Counted from the stretch's first letter, positions 1-8,510 are shown. The stretch: 64,000 nt of DNA from Parachryseolinea silvisoli (GCF_021190955.1 NZ_JAIOAO010000002.1:930001-994000); one strand, 5' to 3'. The notes: generated by a model from the letters alone, not told the origin. Numbers and translations are program-made.

Positions 1-5
1 TCACC

Positions 6-17
6 CTATAATTATAG
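6..17. repeat. Perfect 12-bp palindrome
   Basis: CTATAATTATAG is a perfect palindrome at the left window edge. A second short hairpin lies at 63-80 (CGGTAAG, CTCT, CTTACCG). Both are upstream of rtcB. No function can be assigned; they could be an operator or part of the terminator of a gene outside the window. Confidence 0.3.
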
Positions 18-200
18 AGGATTATGTTTGCCCTGAAATTACATATCGCCCCGATCCGGCAACGGTAAGCTCTCTTACCGGCATATACTGCCGTGTTTTC
101 TTCCTTTAACAAATTATTATTCTAAAAACTGGCTGTAAGCCTGCCCGTTTGTACGTGCATTGTTTTTTGCGATGTACACAACCGGAAAGAGATTGTCTTG

Positions 201-220
201 TCCCGTTCGTAACAACGGGA
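201..220 (+). promoter_or_regulatory. Leader hairpin upstream of rtcB
   Basis: TCCCGTT and AACGGGA form a 7-bp stem with a 6-nt loop, 40 nt before the chosen rtcB start. It is not followed by a T run, so it is not a terminator. It may be a 5' UTR structure. Confidence 0.35.
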
Positions 221-259
221 CCGGCACCCACTTTGCGCAGGCCCGGGCCGTATATCCCT

Positions 260-1669
260 ATGGGCAAACAAAAATTAACGATAAAAGACCTCGCGGTCAT
301 CGACTTCCCAACCGATGTGACACGAAGCCTGGCGCTAAACATTATGAACCGCCACTTCAAGCACACATCCAACGACGAGAAGTTAAATCTTATCCTTGAC
401 GTGCTGCAAAACCCCGGTAATTATACCGACCACAGTACGTTAAGCATCCTGGCGCTAAAACTTGTCGCCAAGGTGCCGGTAGTACAACCGTTTAATACCT
501 ATACTCTTGCCGACGAACCGGCACACTTCGACATGTTTGGCAGCAAACACATCGAGCTCAGCGCCGTGCAGCAAATGGCCTTGGCGATGCGGCTGCCGAT
601 CGCGGTAAAGGGTGCGCTCATGCCGGATGCCCACCAGGGCTATGGCTTGCCGATTGGCGGCGTACTGGCCACAAAACAGGCCGTTATGCCGTACGGCGTC
701 GGTATGGATATTGGCTGTCGCATGGCGTTGACCATCCTCGATGCGCCGGGCAGCTATATCGACCGACATGTATACGAGCTTAAGAAGGCCCTTGGCGCTG
801 AAACACACTTCGGCAACGACGGTGCGCTCGAGACGATGCAAGATCACGCCGTGCTCGACCATCCGGACTTTCAGCTTACGGCACTACTGCGCAAAATGCA
901 CGGTAAGGCTGTACGCCAGTTGGGCAGTTCCGGCTCGGGCAATCACTTTGTGGAGTTCGGCACGTTGACAATTGAAGAAGGCAACCGTCTGCAGCTGCCG
1001 GCGGGTACATACGGTGCACTGCTGTCACACTCGGGCTCCCGCAGCCTCGGTGCGAACATCGCGCAGGCGTATACCGCCATTGCCATGGACCGCTGCCGCC
1101 TGCCGCGCGAAGCCAAGTCCCTGGCCTGGCTCGACCTCGACAGCGATGCCGGCCAGGAGTATTGGCTGTCGATGAGCCTGGCCGGTGCCTATGCACAAGC
1201 TTGTCACGATCGTATTCACGCCAACCTGTGCCGGGCCCTCGGGCTGTCGGCACTGCACACCGTGGAGAACCATCACAACTTTGCCTGGAAGGAAACCTTG
1301 CACGACGGCGAGACCTACATCGTCCACCGCAAAGGCGCAACGCCTGCGGCACCCGGCGAGATGGGAATCATTCCCGGCAGCATGACCACACCGGGTTATG
1401 TTGTAAGCGGTAAGGGTAACGAAGCTTCGCTCAACTCGGCCGCGCACGGCGCCGGTCGGCAGCTGTCGCGCCAGCGGGCCAAGAACTCGATCACGATGAG
1501 CAGCTTGCGTAAGACGCTACAGCGTGAGAAAGTTACGCTCATCGGAGGCAGCGCAGAAGAAGCACCCGAAGCCTACAAGGACATCGAGCTGGTCATGAGC
1601 AGCCAGGCTACACTGGTAAATGTAGAAGGTATATTTCAACCCCGGGTCGTTCGTATGGCCCGGGACTAA
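260..1669 (+). CDS. rtcB: RNA-splicing ligase RtcB
   Basis: GTP- and Mn-dependent RNA ligase that joins RNA 2',3'-cyclic phosphate (3'-phosphate) ends to 5'-OH ends through a guanylylated histidine; it repairs or heals cleaved RNA in the cytoplasm. The 469-residue product carries the family motifs: D123-x-H125 in PDAHQGYGLPIGG, DIGC with metal ligand C153, GNH (227-229), HSGSR (257), ENHHN (337-341), and the probable guanylylated His 356 in VHRKGAT. The reading frame stays open upstream to 149, but homology starts only around the ATG at 260 and the upstream part reads like leader sequence, so 260 is chosen. It is followed 11 bp later by a same-strand gene for a basic protein, suggesting a two-gene operon. 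No RtcR-type regulator or archease gene is visible nearby. Confidence 0.95.
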   Translation: MGKQKLTIKDLAVIDFPTDVTRSLALNIMNRHFKHTSNDEKLNLILDVLQNPGNYTDHSTLSILALKLVAKVPVVQPFNTYTLADEPAHFDMFGSKHIELSAVQQMALAMRLPIAVKGALMPDAHQGYGLPIGGVLATKQAVMPYGVGMDIGCRMALTILDAPGSYIDRHVYELKKALGAETHFGNDGALETMQDHAVLDHPDFQLTALLRKMHGKAVRQLGSSGSGNHFVEFGTLTIEEGNRLQLPAGTYGALLSHSGSRSLGANIAQAYTAIAMDRCRLPREAKSLAWLDLDSDAGQEYWLSMSLAGAYAQACHDRIHANLCRALGLSALHTVENHHNFAWKETLHDGETYIVHRKGATPAAPGEMGIIPGSMTTPGYVVSGKGNEASLNSAAHGAGRQLSRQRAKNSITMSSLRKTLQREKVTLIGGSAEEAPEAYKDIELVMSSQATLVNVEGIFQPRVVRMARD

Positions 1670-1680
1670 ACCTTAAAACA

Positions 1681-2622
1681 ATGGAGATAGCAATAAACGA
1701 TATAGAAGATTACAGCGGGCGCTTCCGCGTGCGAAGCGAACGACGCCGGAAGCGGGCGGTGAAGGAGGCGTACGACAAGAATCTGCTGCGGTTAGGACGG
1801 GAGTGGGACGCCATCCGCCGTAAACGCTATAGCGTAGGATGGGATGAGCTAAATCCGCCGGTCCAACGAGGCTATGTACGTTTCTTTGTGCTGCGCGACG
1901 ATATAAAACGTACGAAGCAGGCTGGTTTTTTTGAAAATCTGTTGGCAAAGATTAACGTCAGGCAGTATAGCCACCGCAAGGATTTTTTAGTGAAGCGGAG
2001 ACGGTATGGCAAGAAAGTATATGCATCGCGCGAGCATACATTACCCCTGGTGGAATCCTGGGAACTCCAGAGAAAAAAACTGACAGCGGAAGAGTTGGCG
2101 TTCTTTTCGGAAGAAACGATATACCATACCCGACAGCATTGTTCGCGGATAGCCTATCGCTTTACAGAGCCCTGGCGGTTTATCTTGCGCATCCAGCCCA
2201 ACATGATTACGAAGGTTCGCAAAATGAACGTGGACCTTGATCGTCGGGAGGCCGATTTGGATCGCTATTTCTCGTTCGATAACCGCCTGGACCACTGGGT
2301 GAAACTATTGAATGGGAATGCATATAAATGGCATAGCGGTCCGCCGAAGCAGCCCAACCCATTTCTCAATCGCTCCTTCGCTGACATCCTGTCGGAATAT
2401 TATCCGGAGCCAATGCTTCGGATTACGCATAAAGATTCCCAGACCCCTGGGAATCTTTATTTTTATCAGGCGAATGTACCCCCGCCAGTGAGCCGGCCGT
2501 TTCCCCGCGAAGCGGGCCTTCCGCGCCATTTTAGCTCTATTTATATAGAGAAGATCGAGCCTCTTTCCCCTGACCGCTTTCTACCAGTAAAATTCATCAA
2601 ATTGAACCGTCAGGTCCACTAG
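1681..2622 (+). CDS. Uncharacterised basic protein downstream of rtcB
   Basis: Not recognised. It is a 313-residue soluble protein without signal peptide or membrane segment, very rich in Arg/Lys in its N-terminal third (for example SERRRKRAVKEA near residues 19-30 and KRRRYGKKV near 102-110) and rich in aromatic residues throughout. The basic character would suit nucleic-acid binding, but no named domain was identified. The start is 11 bp after the rtcB stop, so the two are almost certainly co-transcribed and a role alongside RNA ligation is the natural guess. That guess rests on position and charge only. Confidence 0.75.
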   Translation: MEIAINDIEDYSGRFRVRSERRRKRAVKEAYDKNLLRLGREWDAIRRKRYSVGWDELNPPVQRGYVRFFVLRDDIKRTKQAGFFENLLAKINVRQYSHRKDFLVKRRRYGKKVYASREHTLPLVESWELQRKKLTAEELAFFSEETIYHTRQHCSRIAYRFTEPWRFILRIQPNMITKVRKMNVDLDRREADLDRYFSFDNRLDHWVKLLNGNAYKWHSGPPKQPNPFLNRSFADILSEYYPEPMLRITHKDSQTPGNLYFYQANVPPPVSRPFPREAGLPRHFSSIYIEKIEPLSPDRFLPVKFIKLNRQVH

Positions 2623-2675
2623 TCACTCCTGAAAAATCCGGTACGATGCCCATTAAATACCAGAATATAGAATAG

Positions 2676-2738
2676 ATATTCAATAGTTTATCAATTCTTA
2701 ATCAATAGATATTAAAATACTATATAACTATTGAATAT
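2676..2738. repeat. AT-rich 13-bp inverted repeat with internal direct repeat
   Basis: ATATTCAATAGTT (2676-2688) and AACTATTGAATAT (2726-2738) are perfect inverted copies separated by 37 bp. AATAGATATT occurs at 2671-2680 and again at 2704-2713. The whole spacer 2623-2880 is much more AT-rich than its neighbours. It could be an operator or DNA-bending region for the gene starting at 2881. Confidence 0.5.
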
Positions 2739-2880
2739 GTCCTGATAAATTCCTTTTCCTTATAATTTTAATTATTCAATATATTGACAGCTGCCTCTCT
2801 TTTCGTAAATTCGATTCAGACACTGTTGCAATTTTGAATGTTGTCGAAAATCCCTCTCGTTACCCTAAAACCAATCAAAT

Positions 2881-4275
2881 ATGCCTTTTCTCGAAGGACC
2901 ATTCGCCTTTACCGGTAAGTTAGACATGCTGAGCGCCTACCGCATGCGCGGCGTCGACAAGATTGTCGTTCGTCGCAAGGGCGGGCCCAGCGCCGAAAAA
3001 ATAAAAACGAGCCCGAGTTTCAAAAATACGCGCCATACCATGTCGGAGTTTGGCGGTTGCTCACGCCACGGCAGCTATGTGCGGATGGCGATGCATCAAC
3101 TCCGGCGTTTGTCAGACTATAATTTCGGCAGCGATATCAATAGTGTCATGCGCCAGGTACAACTCCGTGACGGCACGGGTGAATGGGGTCGCCGTCGTAT
3201 TACGCTCTCCGAAAATACGCGTTTGCTCGAAGGATTTTCAACCACTAAAAAGGCGCCCAGCTTTGACTCGATTGTTCGCACGCCGGTATATTACACCGTA
3301 GATCGCGTCAATCGTTCAGCGCGTATTGAAATTCCCGAGTTGTTGCGTGATATTAATTATTTCCCACAGAACAACCATGCGATGTTTCGCCTGAAGGTTA
3401 CGTTGGGTATTGTGCCGGATGTGACGTTTGATGTGGCCGCGAAGGAGTATCTGGCGCCGACATGGTATGATCCTTCCTACTATTCGATCGCTCGTTCGAC
3501 AGATTGGAATCCTTCGTTGAAAGGAATGCAAAGTACGGTACTGGAATTAGCCATGGATGTTCTTCCGCCCGATAACCGGTGGACGTTAATGTTATCGATC
3601 GGTATTGAATATGGAGCCTTTCGGGAGAGTGGAAAGATTGAAGAAGTGCCGCGATTTGGAGCGGCAAAGATCCTGGCATTGCGCGGGAAGGACGATGCGT
3701 CTGGGGATGGGGCTGGAGATGGAGAAATGGGGGAAGAAGAAGTGCCTGTGGTGGATGAAACGGTGATGGAAGACGTGCCTGTGGTGGACATCGGTAAGAA
3801 GTCGGAAGGGTATCGGAGAGCGGAGGTGCAGTATGTGTATACTATGAAAGAAGCTGTTGCAGCGAAGCCGGAAGTTAAAGTTTATAGTTATGCTATATCA
3901 GTCGCGTGGCATGCAGATACAGATTTCGCAACAGACAAGATGCCAATGCTTGCGCCGGCAATTTCAGGTGACCAGCGCAAGCTTAGGCGTACTAGGCGTT
4001 CAGCGACCGATAAATATTCTTCAATTGCCGTAGGTGTCGTTGCGTGTGCACAACAAAAAAATTCAACCACTCATAACGCGTCATATATCCCAGTGTCGGA
4101 AAATCGAAGTCCATACACAATACAGTTAAGTCGAGATCGGTTGCCGCCCTGGTATGCTTCGCCTCTAAAGCACGTAACGTCTTTATTAACCCCGCTTTAT
4201 CATGTGTCACCTGTTTGGGTAATACAAACTCCGGCGATTCATATTTTGCTTCGAAGTCCAGAAAAATATCGTTAA
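2881..4275 (+). CDS. Uncharacterised protein with acidic repeat; C-terminus probably read-through
   Basis: Not recognised. The first ~260 residues form a coherent soluble domain rich in aromatic and basic residues. Then comes an acidic linker with two copies of VPVVD (around residues 287-303), encoded by a duplicated GTGCCTGTGGTGGA. From about residue 371 the frame runs antisense through the last 284 bp of the convergent DinB-type gene, and the composition changes to low-complexity Ser/Thr/Arg/Pro. The ancestral end was probably near 3990 and the tail looks like frame opened by loss of a stop. There is no signal peptide or transmembrane segment. Confidence 0.6.
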   Translation: MPFLEGPFAFTGKLDMLSAYRMRGVDKIVVRRKGGPSAEKIKTSPSFKNTRHTMSEFGGCSRHGSYVRMAMHQLRRLSDYNFGSDINSVMRQVQLRDGTGEWGRRRITLSENTRLLEGFSTTKKAPSFDSIVRTPVYYTVDRVNRSARIEIPELLRDINYFPQNNHAMFRLKVTLGIVPDVTFDVAAKEYLAPTWYDPSYYSIARSTDWNPSLKGMQSTVLELAMDVLPPDNRWTLMLSIGIEYGAFRESGKIEEVPRFGAAKILALRGKDDASGDGAGDGEMGEEEVPVVDETVMEDVPVVDIGKKSEGYRRAEVQYVYTMKEAVAAKPEVKVYSYAISVAWHADTDFATDKMPMLAPAISGDQRKLRRTRRSATDKYSSIAVGVVACAQQKNSTTHNASYIPVSENRSPYTIQLSRDRLPPWYASPLKHVTSLLTPLYHVSPVWVIQTPAIHILLRSPEKYR

Positions 4276-4906
4276 TAGGAATCACCTTCTCGTCGATGAA
4301 CCGGTTGGCCGCCGCCGTATGTCCATCGGGCATAGCTTCGATTGAAATGGAAATGTGCTCCGCCACCTGTCCCGCGTTCCAACCGCCTTCAGGAGGTGTC
4401 TGATCTATTTGTGCATCTGCAAACTTGCTCAACGTTTCACAAAAATCATCCAGCACGTCAGTAATTCGTTTCGTGAGTGATACAGGCTGTGCAGGAACAT
4501 ACCCGGGGCGCAAAGGCACAAAACAGCGCATCGTGTCGCAGCCATATTCCTCCAGGCAATACCCTTCAGGGTCGATGTCCGCGTGCTTCATCAGCGTATC
4601 AAAGGTGGTCGTTATCGCTGGAATGTTTTCGCGCCATTTGCGTACAGGTAAGGCAATAAAGTACCCTTTACGAACGGTAATGGATCTTGTACCCGGTACT
4701 GTTTGTTGAGCGTCGACCAGGCTCGCAGCGGCGTAATACAAGATACGCCCTTGAGGATCAGCATGGGATACGCCATAAAACGTTTGGGTGGGAATGTCGC
4801 CAAGCATTTCCCGGAGGGCATCAAAGGTACCCTGGATGCCGTCGGGGAACGAAGTAGCCTGCAGTGTTACAAGTTGAATATCGTGGGGAAGGTGTATGAT
4901 GTCCAT
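3992..4906 (-). CDS. GyrI-like effector-binding domain fused to DinB-like domain
   Basis: A 304-residue two-domain protein. Residues ~1-135 resemble the GyrI/AraC effector-binding fold (IHLPHDIQLVTL, then a beta-rich region ending in CFVPL). Residues ~145-300 match the DinB/YfiT-like four-helix bundle with His residues in GQVAEHI and the C-terminal HTQRHLRQL that bind a divalent metal in this superfamily. DinB-like proteins are thiol-dependent transferases or stress proteins; substrate unknown. The start at 4906 is chosen over an upstream TTG at 4966 because homology begins at MDIIHLP. It converges on, and overlaps by 284 bp, the gene from the left, and diverges from the PadR gene. Confidence 0.8.
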   Translation of the reverse strand: MDIIHLPHDIQLVTLQATSFPDGIQGTFDALREMLGDIPTQTFYGVSHADPQGRILYYAAASLVDAQQTVPGTRSITVRKGYFIALPVRKWRENIPAITTTFDTLMKHADIDPEGYCLEEYGCDTMRCFVPLRPGYVPAQPVSLTKRITDVLDDFCETLSKFADAQIDQTPPEGGWNAGQVAEHISISIEAMPDGHTAAANRFIDEKVIPINDIFLDFEAKYESPEFVLPKQVTHDKAGLIKTLRALEAKHTRAATDLDLTVLCMDFDFPTLGYMTRYEWLNFFVVHTQRHLRQLKNIYRSLNA

Positions 4907-5202
4907 AGTGGTGCGTTTTGTGTCATGACAAATCTCCGAAGAACGGCCTGCCCTTGCGCGGTGCAAAAAGGACTATTGCAGGGGGATGACGCGCCGCGGC
5001 GGTACAATTCATGCAGCATACTCGGTGCCATAACGCCCAACATCGACTCGCCGGCGCGTCAAGGTATACGTCAAAAAAACCGTCCGGTGATTGTTCGTTA
5101 TCGGCCATTAAAGAATACACAAAGGGCCATTTTTTGGCGGCCAAACGCATTTATTTTTTTGGCACAATAATTATACTACGTTTAGGAAATAATTCTGTCG
5201 CC

Positions 5203-5538
5203 ATGAAGAAATACCAGCTGGGCGAGTTTGAAGAGATCGTGATGCTGACCGTAGGTGTTCTGTACAATGAAGCTTACGGCGTGTCTGTCAAAAAAGAAAT
5301 CGAAACCAGGCTTTCCCGTAAGGTGAGCATGGGGGCTCTGCATACGGCCCTGAAACGTCTGGAAGACAAAGGCTACCTGCGTTCGTTTGAAGGCGAGGCC
5401 ACCGAAGAACGGGCGGGTCGTCCCAAAAAGTACTTGCAAATTACCGCCCTGGGTAAGCGGGCGATGGAGTATACGCGCAGCACGCGCGAGGAGCTTTGGA
5501 ATGCTATTCCGAAGATTGCCTTTAAAATTTCGGGTTAG
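5203..5538 (+). CDS. PadR family transcriptional regulator
   Basis: A 111-residue winged-helix regulator. It starts KKYQLGEFEEIVMLTVGVL and contains the PadR wing AGRPKKYLQIT near residues 69-79. PadR proteins usually repress neighbouring transporter or detoxification genes and respond to small ligands. The frame is open upstream, but the family N-terminus coincides with the ATG at 5203. Its stop is 3 bp before the start of the FtsX permease gene, a pairing common in Bacteroidota, so it is probably an autoregulated two-gene operon. A near-consensus -7 box (TACGTTTA, 5177-5184) lies just upstream. Confidence 0.9.
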   Translation: MKKYQLGEFEEIVMLTVGVLYNEAYGVSVKKEIETRLSRKVSMGALHTALKRLEDKGYLRSFEGEATEERAGRPKKYLQITALGKRAMEYTRSTREELWNAIPKIAFKISG

Positions 5539-5541
5539 TAT

Positions 5542-8133
5542 ATGAAGCCCACGCCCCGGCCGCCGCATCTCTTTCTGCGTTTTTTTCGCTGGTACTGCAA
5601 CCCGCAATTGCTTCGCCATATCGAGGGCGATTTGATAGAAATATTTCATGAGCGGGTGACGCAGCAAGGGGCGCGCCGTGCGTCACGGCAGTTTATGATC
5701 GACGTGCTGTTACTTTTTCGGCCGGGTATTGTCCGGCCCCTCTCATTACAACAAACTCTAACTCCTGGCTATATGTGGAAGACCAATATGACGCTGGCGT
5801 GGCGTAACCTGTTGAAGGGCCGCGGCTATTCCTTTATCAATATCTCGGGTCTGGCCGTCGGTATCGCGGTGGCGATGTTGATCGGACTATGGGTGACCGA
5901 CGAGCTTTCATTCGATCATCACTTTACGAACCACGAACGGCTCATGCAGGTCATGATGCGACAGTCGAACCAGGGAAAGACCTATACGGGGGTGGTCATT
6001 GCGCCGAATGTATCCGGACCGCTGCGCACGGAGTATCGCGACAAAATAGAGTCCGTAGCGCTGGTAGGCTGGAACGTCGACCACATTGTGGCGGATGGCG
6101 ACAAGAAACTTGTGAGCGAGGGAATTTGGGCCGAAGCCACGTTGCCCGATATGCTGACATTGGAAATGGTGCATGGCAGCCGTCAGGCATTGCGCGATCC
6201 TTCTACGATGTTGATTTGCCGTTCCCTGGCCCAGGCGTTGTACGGCGACATCAACCCGGTAGGAAAACTGTTACGCCTGGACGACAGCCAGGAACTGACG
6301 ATCGGCGGCGTATACCAGGATCTTCCAAACAACACGTCTTTTGGTGCCACGCGGTTCATGCTGCCATGGGAGAACAAACACAATTGGATCACCGGCGTGA
6401 CGACCTGGGACGACCATGTCTGCTCGCTTGTCGTACAACTGGCAGAAGGCGTCGACCGGGCACAGCTTAGTGACCAAATCAAGACTATCCCCACAGCGCA
6501 CATTCCCGACTGGCGTGAAGAAATCATGCTTTACCCCATGGAGCGCTTGCACCTGTACGGCGACTTTAATGAAAGCGGCGTGCAAGACGGCGGGCGGATC
6601 GAGTTTGTGTGGCTCTTCGGTACGATCGGTGCGTTTGTACTGCTGCTGGCATGTATCAACTTCATGAACTTGTCTACGGCGCGAAGCGAGAAGCGCGCCA
6701 AGGAGGTAGGAATTCGCAAAACGATTGGCTCGGTGCGACGGCAGCTGATCAGTCAATTTCTGACCGAGTCGATTGTAACGGCATTTAGTGCGTTGCTGGT
6801 GGCACTGATACTTGTGCAGTTGTCGTTGCCGTCCTTTAATACCCTGGCCGGTAAACGTATTATACTGCCCTGGGGTGATCTAAACTTCTGGATGGCGACA
6901 CTGGGCTTCACGTTGCTCACCGGCGTCCTGGCGGGTAGTTACCCGGCATTTTATTTGTCGTCGTTCAAGCCGGTGAAGGTACTGAAAGGCACATTTAATG
7001 TCGGTCGTTTGGCCTCGGCGCCGCGGCGGGTGTTGGTCGTTGTGCAGTTTACGGTATCCATCACATTAATCATCTGCACCGTGGTGGTCTTTCAGCAGAT
7101 CCAATTTACCAAGGACCGCCCGGCAGGGTATAATCGTAACGGGTTGATTTCCGTCCCCATCAGGACGCCCGCACTTGGCAAGCAATTCGATGCTGTACGT
7201 CACGAGCTGCTGCAGACGGGAGTTGTGGAGAATCTCGCGCAGTCATCGCAGTCGGCTGCCAGTTTCGGCAACAACACCGGTATTGAATGGCGTGGAAAAG
7301 ATCCCGACGAAGTAATATTCTTTTTTAACGTCACGATCAGTCCGGAATTTGGTGAAACGATTCAGTGGAAGGTCAAAGAAGGCCGGGACTTCTCGCGTGC
7401 GACACCGGCTGACTCGTCTGCCGTCATCGTAAACGTCCGCGCCGCCGAGATTATGAACCTGCAACCTTCACCGATCGGCGAAGTCATCAAACATGGCGAC
7501 CAGGAATATACCATCATTGGTGTAGTCGATAACATGGTAACACAGACACCCTATGAACCACTAAAGCCCGCCATATTCTTTATGCGCGGCTGGATGGGCA
7601 CGATCACGATACGGCTTAATCCCCAGGTACCCGTGCAAGAGGCGCTCGCGAAAATTGCTCCCATCTTCAACAAGTATAATCCGTCCGCGCCATTTGACTA
7701 CCGCTTTGTAGACGACCTTTACGCCGACCAGCTGGAGGCTGAGCAGCGCATCGGTACACTATCCGGTATATTTGCCGGCCTCGCCATCTTCATCTCCTGC
7801 CTTGGATTATTCGGCCTCTCGTCCTTCGTAGCCGAACGCCGTACGAAAGAGATCGGCATTCGCAAAATCCTCGGTGCCACGATCACCAATCTTTGGCACC
7901 TGTTGTCAAAAGAGTTTGTGGTGTTAGTGGTCATTTCCTGGCTACTTGCCATTCCGTTGTCGGCGTACTACATGTACGACTGGCTGAAACAATTCCCATA
8001 TCGCATCACACTGTCCTGGACCACCTTTGCGCTCGCGGCCCTGGGGGTAATGGCCCTAACGTTGATGACGGTAAGTTACCAGGCAATACGAGCGTCGCTG
8101 GCGAAGCCGGTGAATAGCTTACGGTCGGAATAA
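5542..8133 (+). CDS. ABC transporter permease (MacB/FtsX type) with N-terminal prefix domain
   Basis: An 863-residue inner-membrane protein. Residues ~1-75 form a short Pro/Arg/aromatic prefix domain (PRPPHLFLRFFRWYCNP) found on PadR-linked permeases. A first membrane anchor near 95-120 (INISGLAVGIAVAMLIGLW) is followed by a MacB-type periplasmic domain, an FtsX three-helix core (IRKTIGS motif near 393), a second periplasmic domain, and a last FtsX core with IGIRKILGA near 771. No ATPase is fused, so a separate MacB-type ATPase must energise it, or it acts in mechanotransmission. The substrate cannot be inferred. It is co-transcribed with and probably controlled by the PadR gene 3 bp upstream. 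Confidence 0.9.
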   Translation: MKPTPRPPHLFLRFFRWYCNPQLLRHIEGDLIEIFHERVTQQGARRASRQFMIDVLLLFRPGIVRPLSLQQTLTPGYMWKTNMTLAWRNLLKGRGYSFINISGLAVGIAVAMLIGLWVTDELSFDHHFTNHERLMQVMMRQSNQGKTYTGVVIAPNVSGPLRTEYRDKIESVALVGWNVDHIVADGDKKLVSEGIWAEATLPDMLTLEMVHGSRQALRDPSTMLICRSLAQALYGDINPVGKLLRLDDSQELTIGGVYQDLPNNTSFGATRFMLPWENKHNWITGVTTWDDHVCSLVVQLAEGVDRAQLSDQIKTIPTAHIPDWREEIMLYPMERLHLYGDFNESGVQDGGRIEFVWLFGTIGAFVLLLACINFMNLSTARSEKRAKEVGIRKTIGSVRRQLISQFLTESIVTAFSALLVALILVQLSLPSFNTLAGKRIILPWGDLNFWMATLGFTLLTGVLAGSYPAFYLSSFKPVKVLKGTFNVGRLASAPRRVLVVVQFTVSITLIICTVVVFQQIQFTKDRPAGYNRNGLISVPIRTPALGKQFDAVRHELLQTGVVENLAQSSQSAASFGNNTGIEWRGKDPDEVIFFFNVTISPEFGETIQWKVKEGRDFSRATPADSSAVIVNVRAAEIMNLQPSPIGEVIKHGDQEYTIIGVVDNMVTQTPYEPLKPAIFFMRGWMGTITIRLNPQVPVQEALAKIAPIFNKYNPSAPFDYRFVDDLYADQLEAEQRIGTLSGIFAGLAIFISCLGLFGLSSFVAERRTKEIGIRKILGATITNLWHLLSKEFVVLVVISWLLAIPLSAYYMYDWLKQFPYRITLSWTTFALAALGVMALTLMTVSYQAIRASLAKPVNSLRSE

Positions 8134-8186
8134 CAGAGATTGGGTAATGAAGCGATAGGGTTGAGCTTGGCGATTGCTTGGGATTT

Positions 8187-8240
8187 GCTGGCGCAAGTTT
8201 AAGCACCGAGCGTTAGCGCAGGTGCGGAACTTGCGCCAGC
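8187..8240. repeat. REP-like nested palindrome
   Basis: GCTGGCGCAAGTT (8187-8199) pairs perfectly with AACTTGCGCCAGC (8228-8240). Inside it, GCACC (8203-8207) pairs with GGTGC (8221-8225), and GCG (8210-8212) pairs with CGC (8217-8219) around a TTAG loop, giving about 21 bp of stem in 54 nt. It lies 54 bp after the permease stop and has no T run. Architecture and position fit a repetitive extragenic palindrome. A 10-bp match to one arm (TTGCGCCAGC) occurs at 26936-26945. Confidence 0.65.
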
Positions 8241-8269
8241 CCCACATACCCCATTTTGTTTTGTCGAAA

Positions 8270-8436
8270 ATACGGGGATTTTCCCGTGGTACAGACGTGT
8301 ACAATCCCGTGGCGGCCTGGCTGTACGGGCTCTAAATTTGAGCCATCAATACAGTCAGGAACAAGCATAGATGGGCTCTGTTCCTATAGTAGGACTGGGG
8401 GAGAAGTACTCAGGTGGAGTAGCTCTCCCTTTTTTT
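8270..8436 (+). ncRNA. Candidate structured RNA or leader ending in a terminator
   Basis: This 160-nt non-coding stretch contains consecutive complementary segments: ACGGG/CCCGT near 8270-8285; GTAC/GTAC near 8290-8301; CCTGgCTGTA with TACAGtCAGG enclosing GGCTC/GAGCC (about 8316-8360); and GGAACA/TGTTCC (about 8358-8383). It ends in an intrinsic terminator. No convincing ORF is present. It could be a free small RNA or an attenuated leader of the NmrA-like gene 75 bp downstream. No known riboswitch core was recognised. Confidence 0.45.
8399..8436 (+). terminator. Intrinsic terminator or attenuator upstream of NmrA-like gene
   Basis: GGGAGA (8399-8404) pairs with TCTCCC (8424-8429), and TACTC (8407-8411) pairs with GAGTA (8417-8421). 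The stem is followed by seven T residues. Confidence 0.8.
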
Positions 8437-8476
8437 GTTTGTCGGTTTTGTTCTATTTCCCGCAGACGGGGGTGGG

Positions 8477-8484
8477 TAGTTTTG
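8477..8484 (+). promoter_or_regulatory. Bacteroidota -7 box (TAGTTTTG)
   Basis: Exact TAnnTTTG match 26 nt before the NmrA-like start. The nearest upstream TTG (8448-8450) is 26 nt away, longer than usual spacing. If active, the gene has its own promoter downstream of the terminator. Confidence 0.4.
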
Positions 8485-8510
8485 GTGTATCATTTAAACA
8501 TTAAAACTTT

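Noticed and set aside
149-259. N-terminal extension of RtcB to an earlier start
   Set aside because: The extra 37 residues are Cys/Pro-rich, cover a leader hairpin (201-220), and do not look like the RtcB N-terminus.
876-1447. Long minus-strand frames within rtcB
   Set aside because: The RtcB frame has all catalytic motifs; the antisense frames are Arg/Cys-rich shadows.
4703-5170. 155-codon plus-strand frame before PadR
   Set aside because: Partly antisense to the DinB gene and otherwise in a GC-skewed spacer; no family motif, and its composition is not protein-like.
8270-8436. SRP RNA, tmRNA, RNase P or common riboswitch identity for the structured segment
   Set aside because: The signature cores (for example GGAAGGAAGCAGCC of SRP, or TPP, FMN and cobalamin boxes) are absent.
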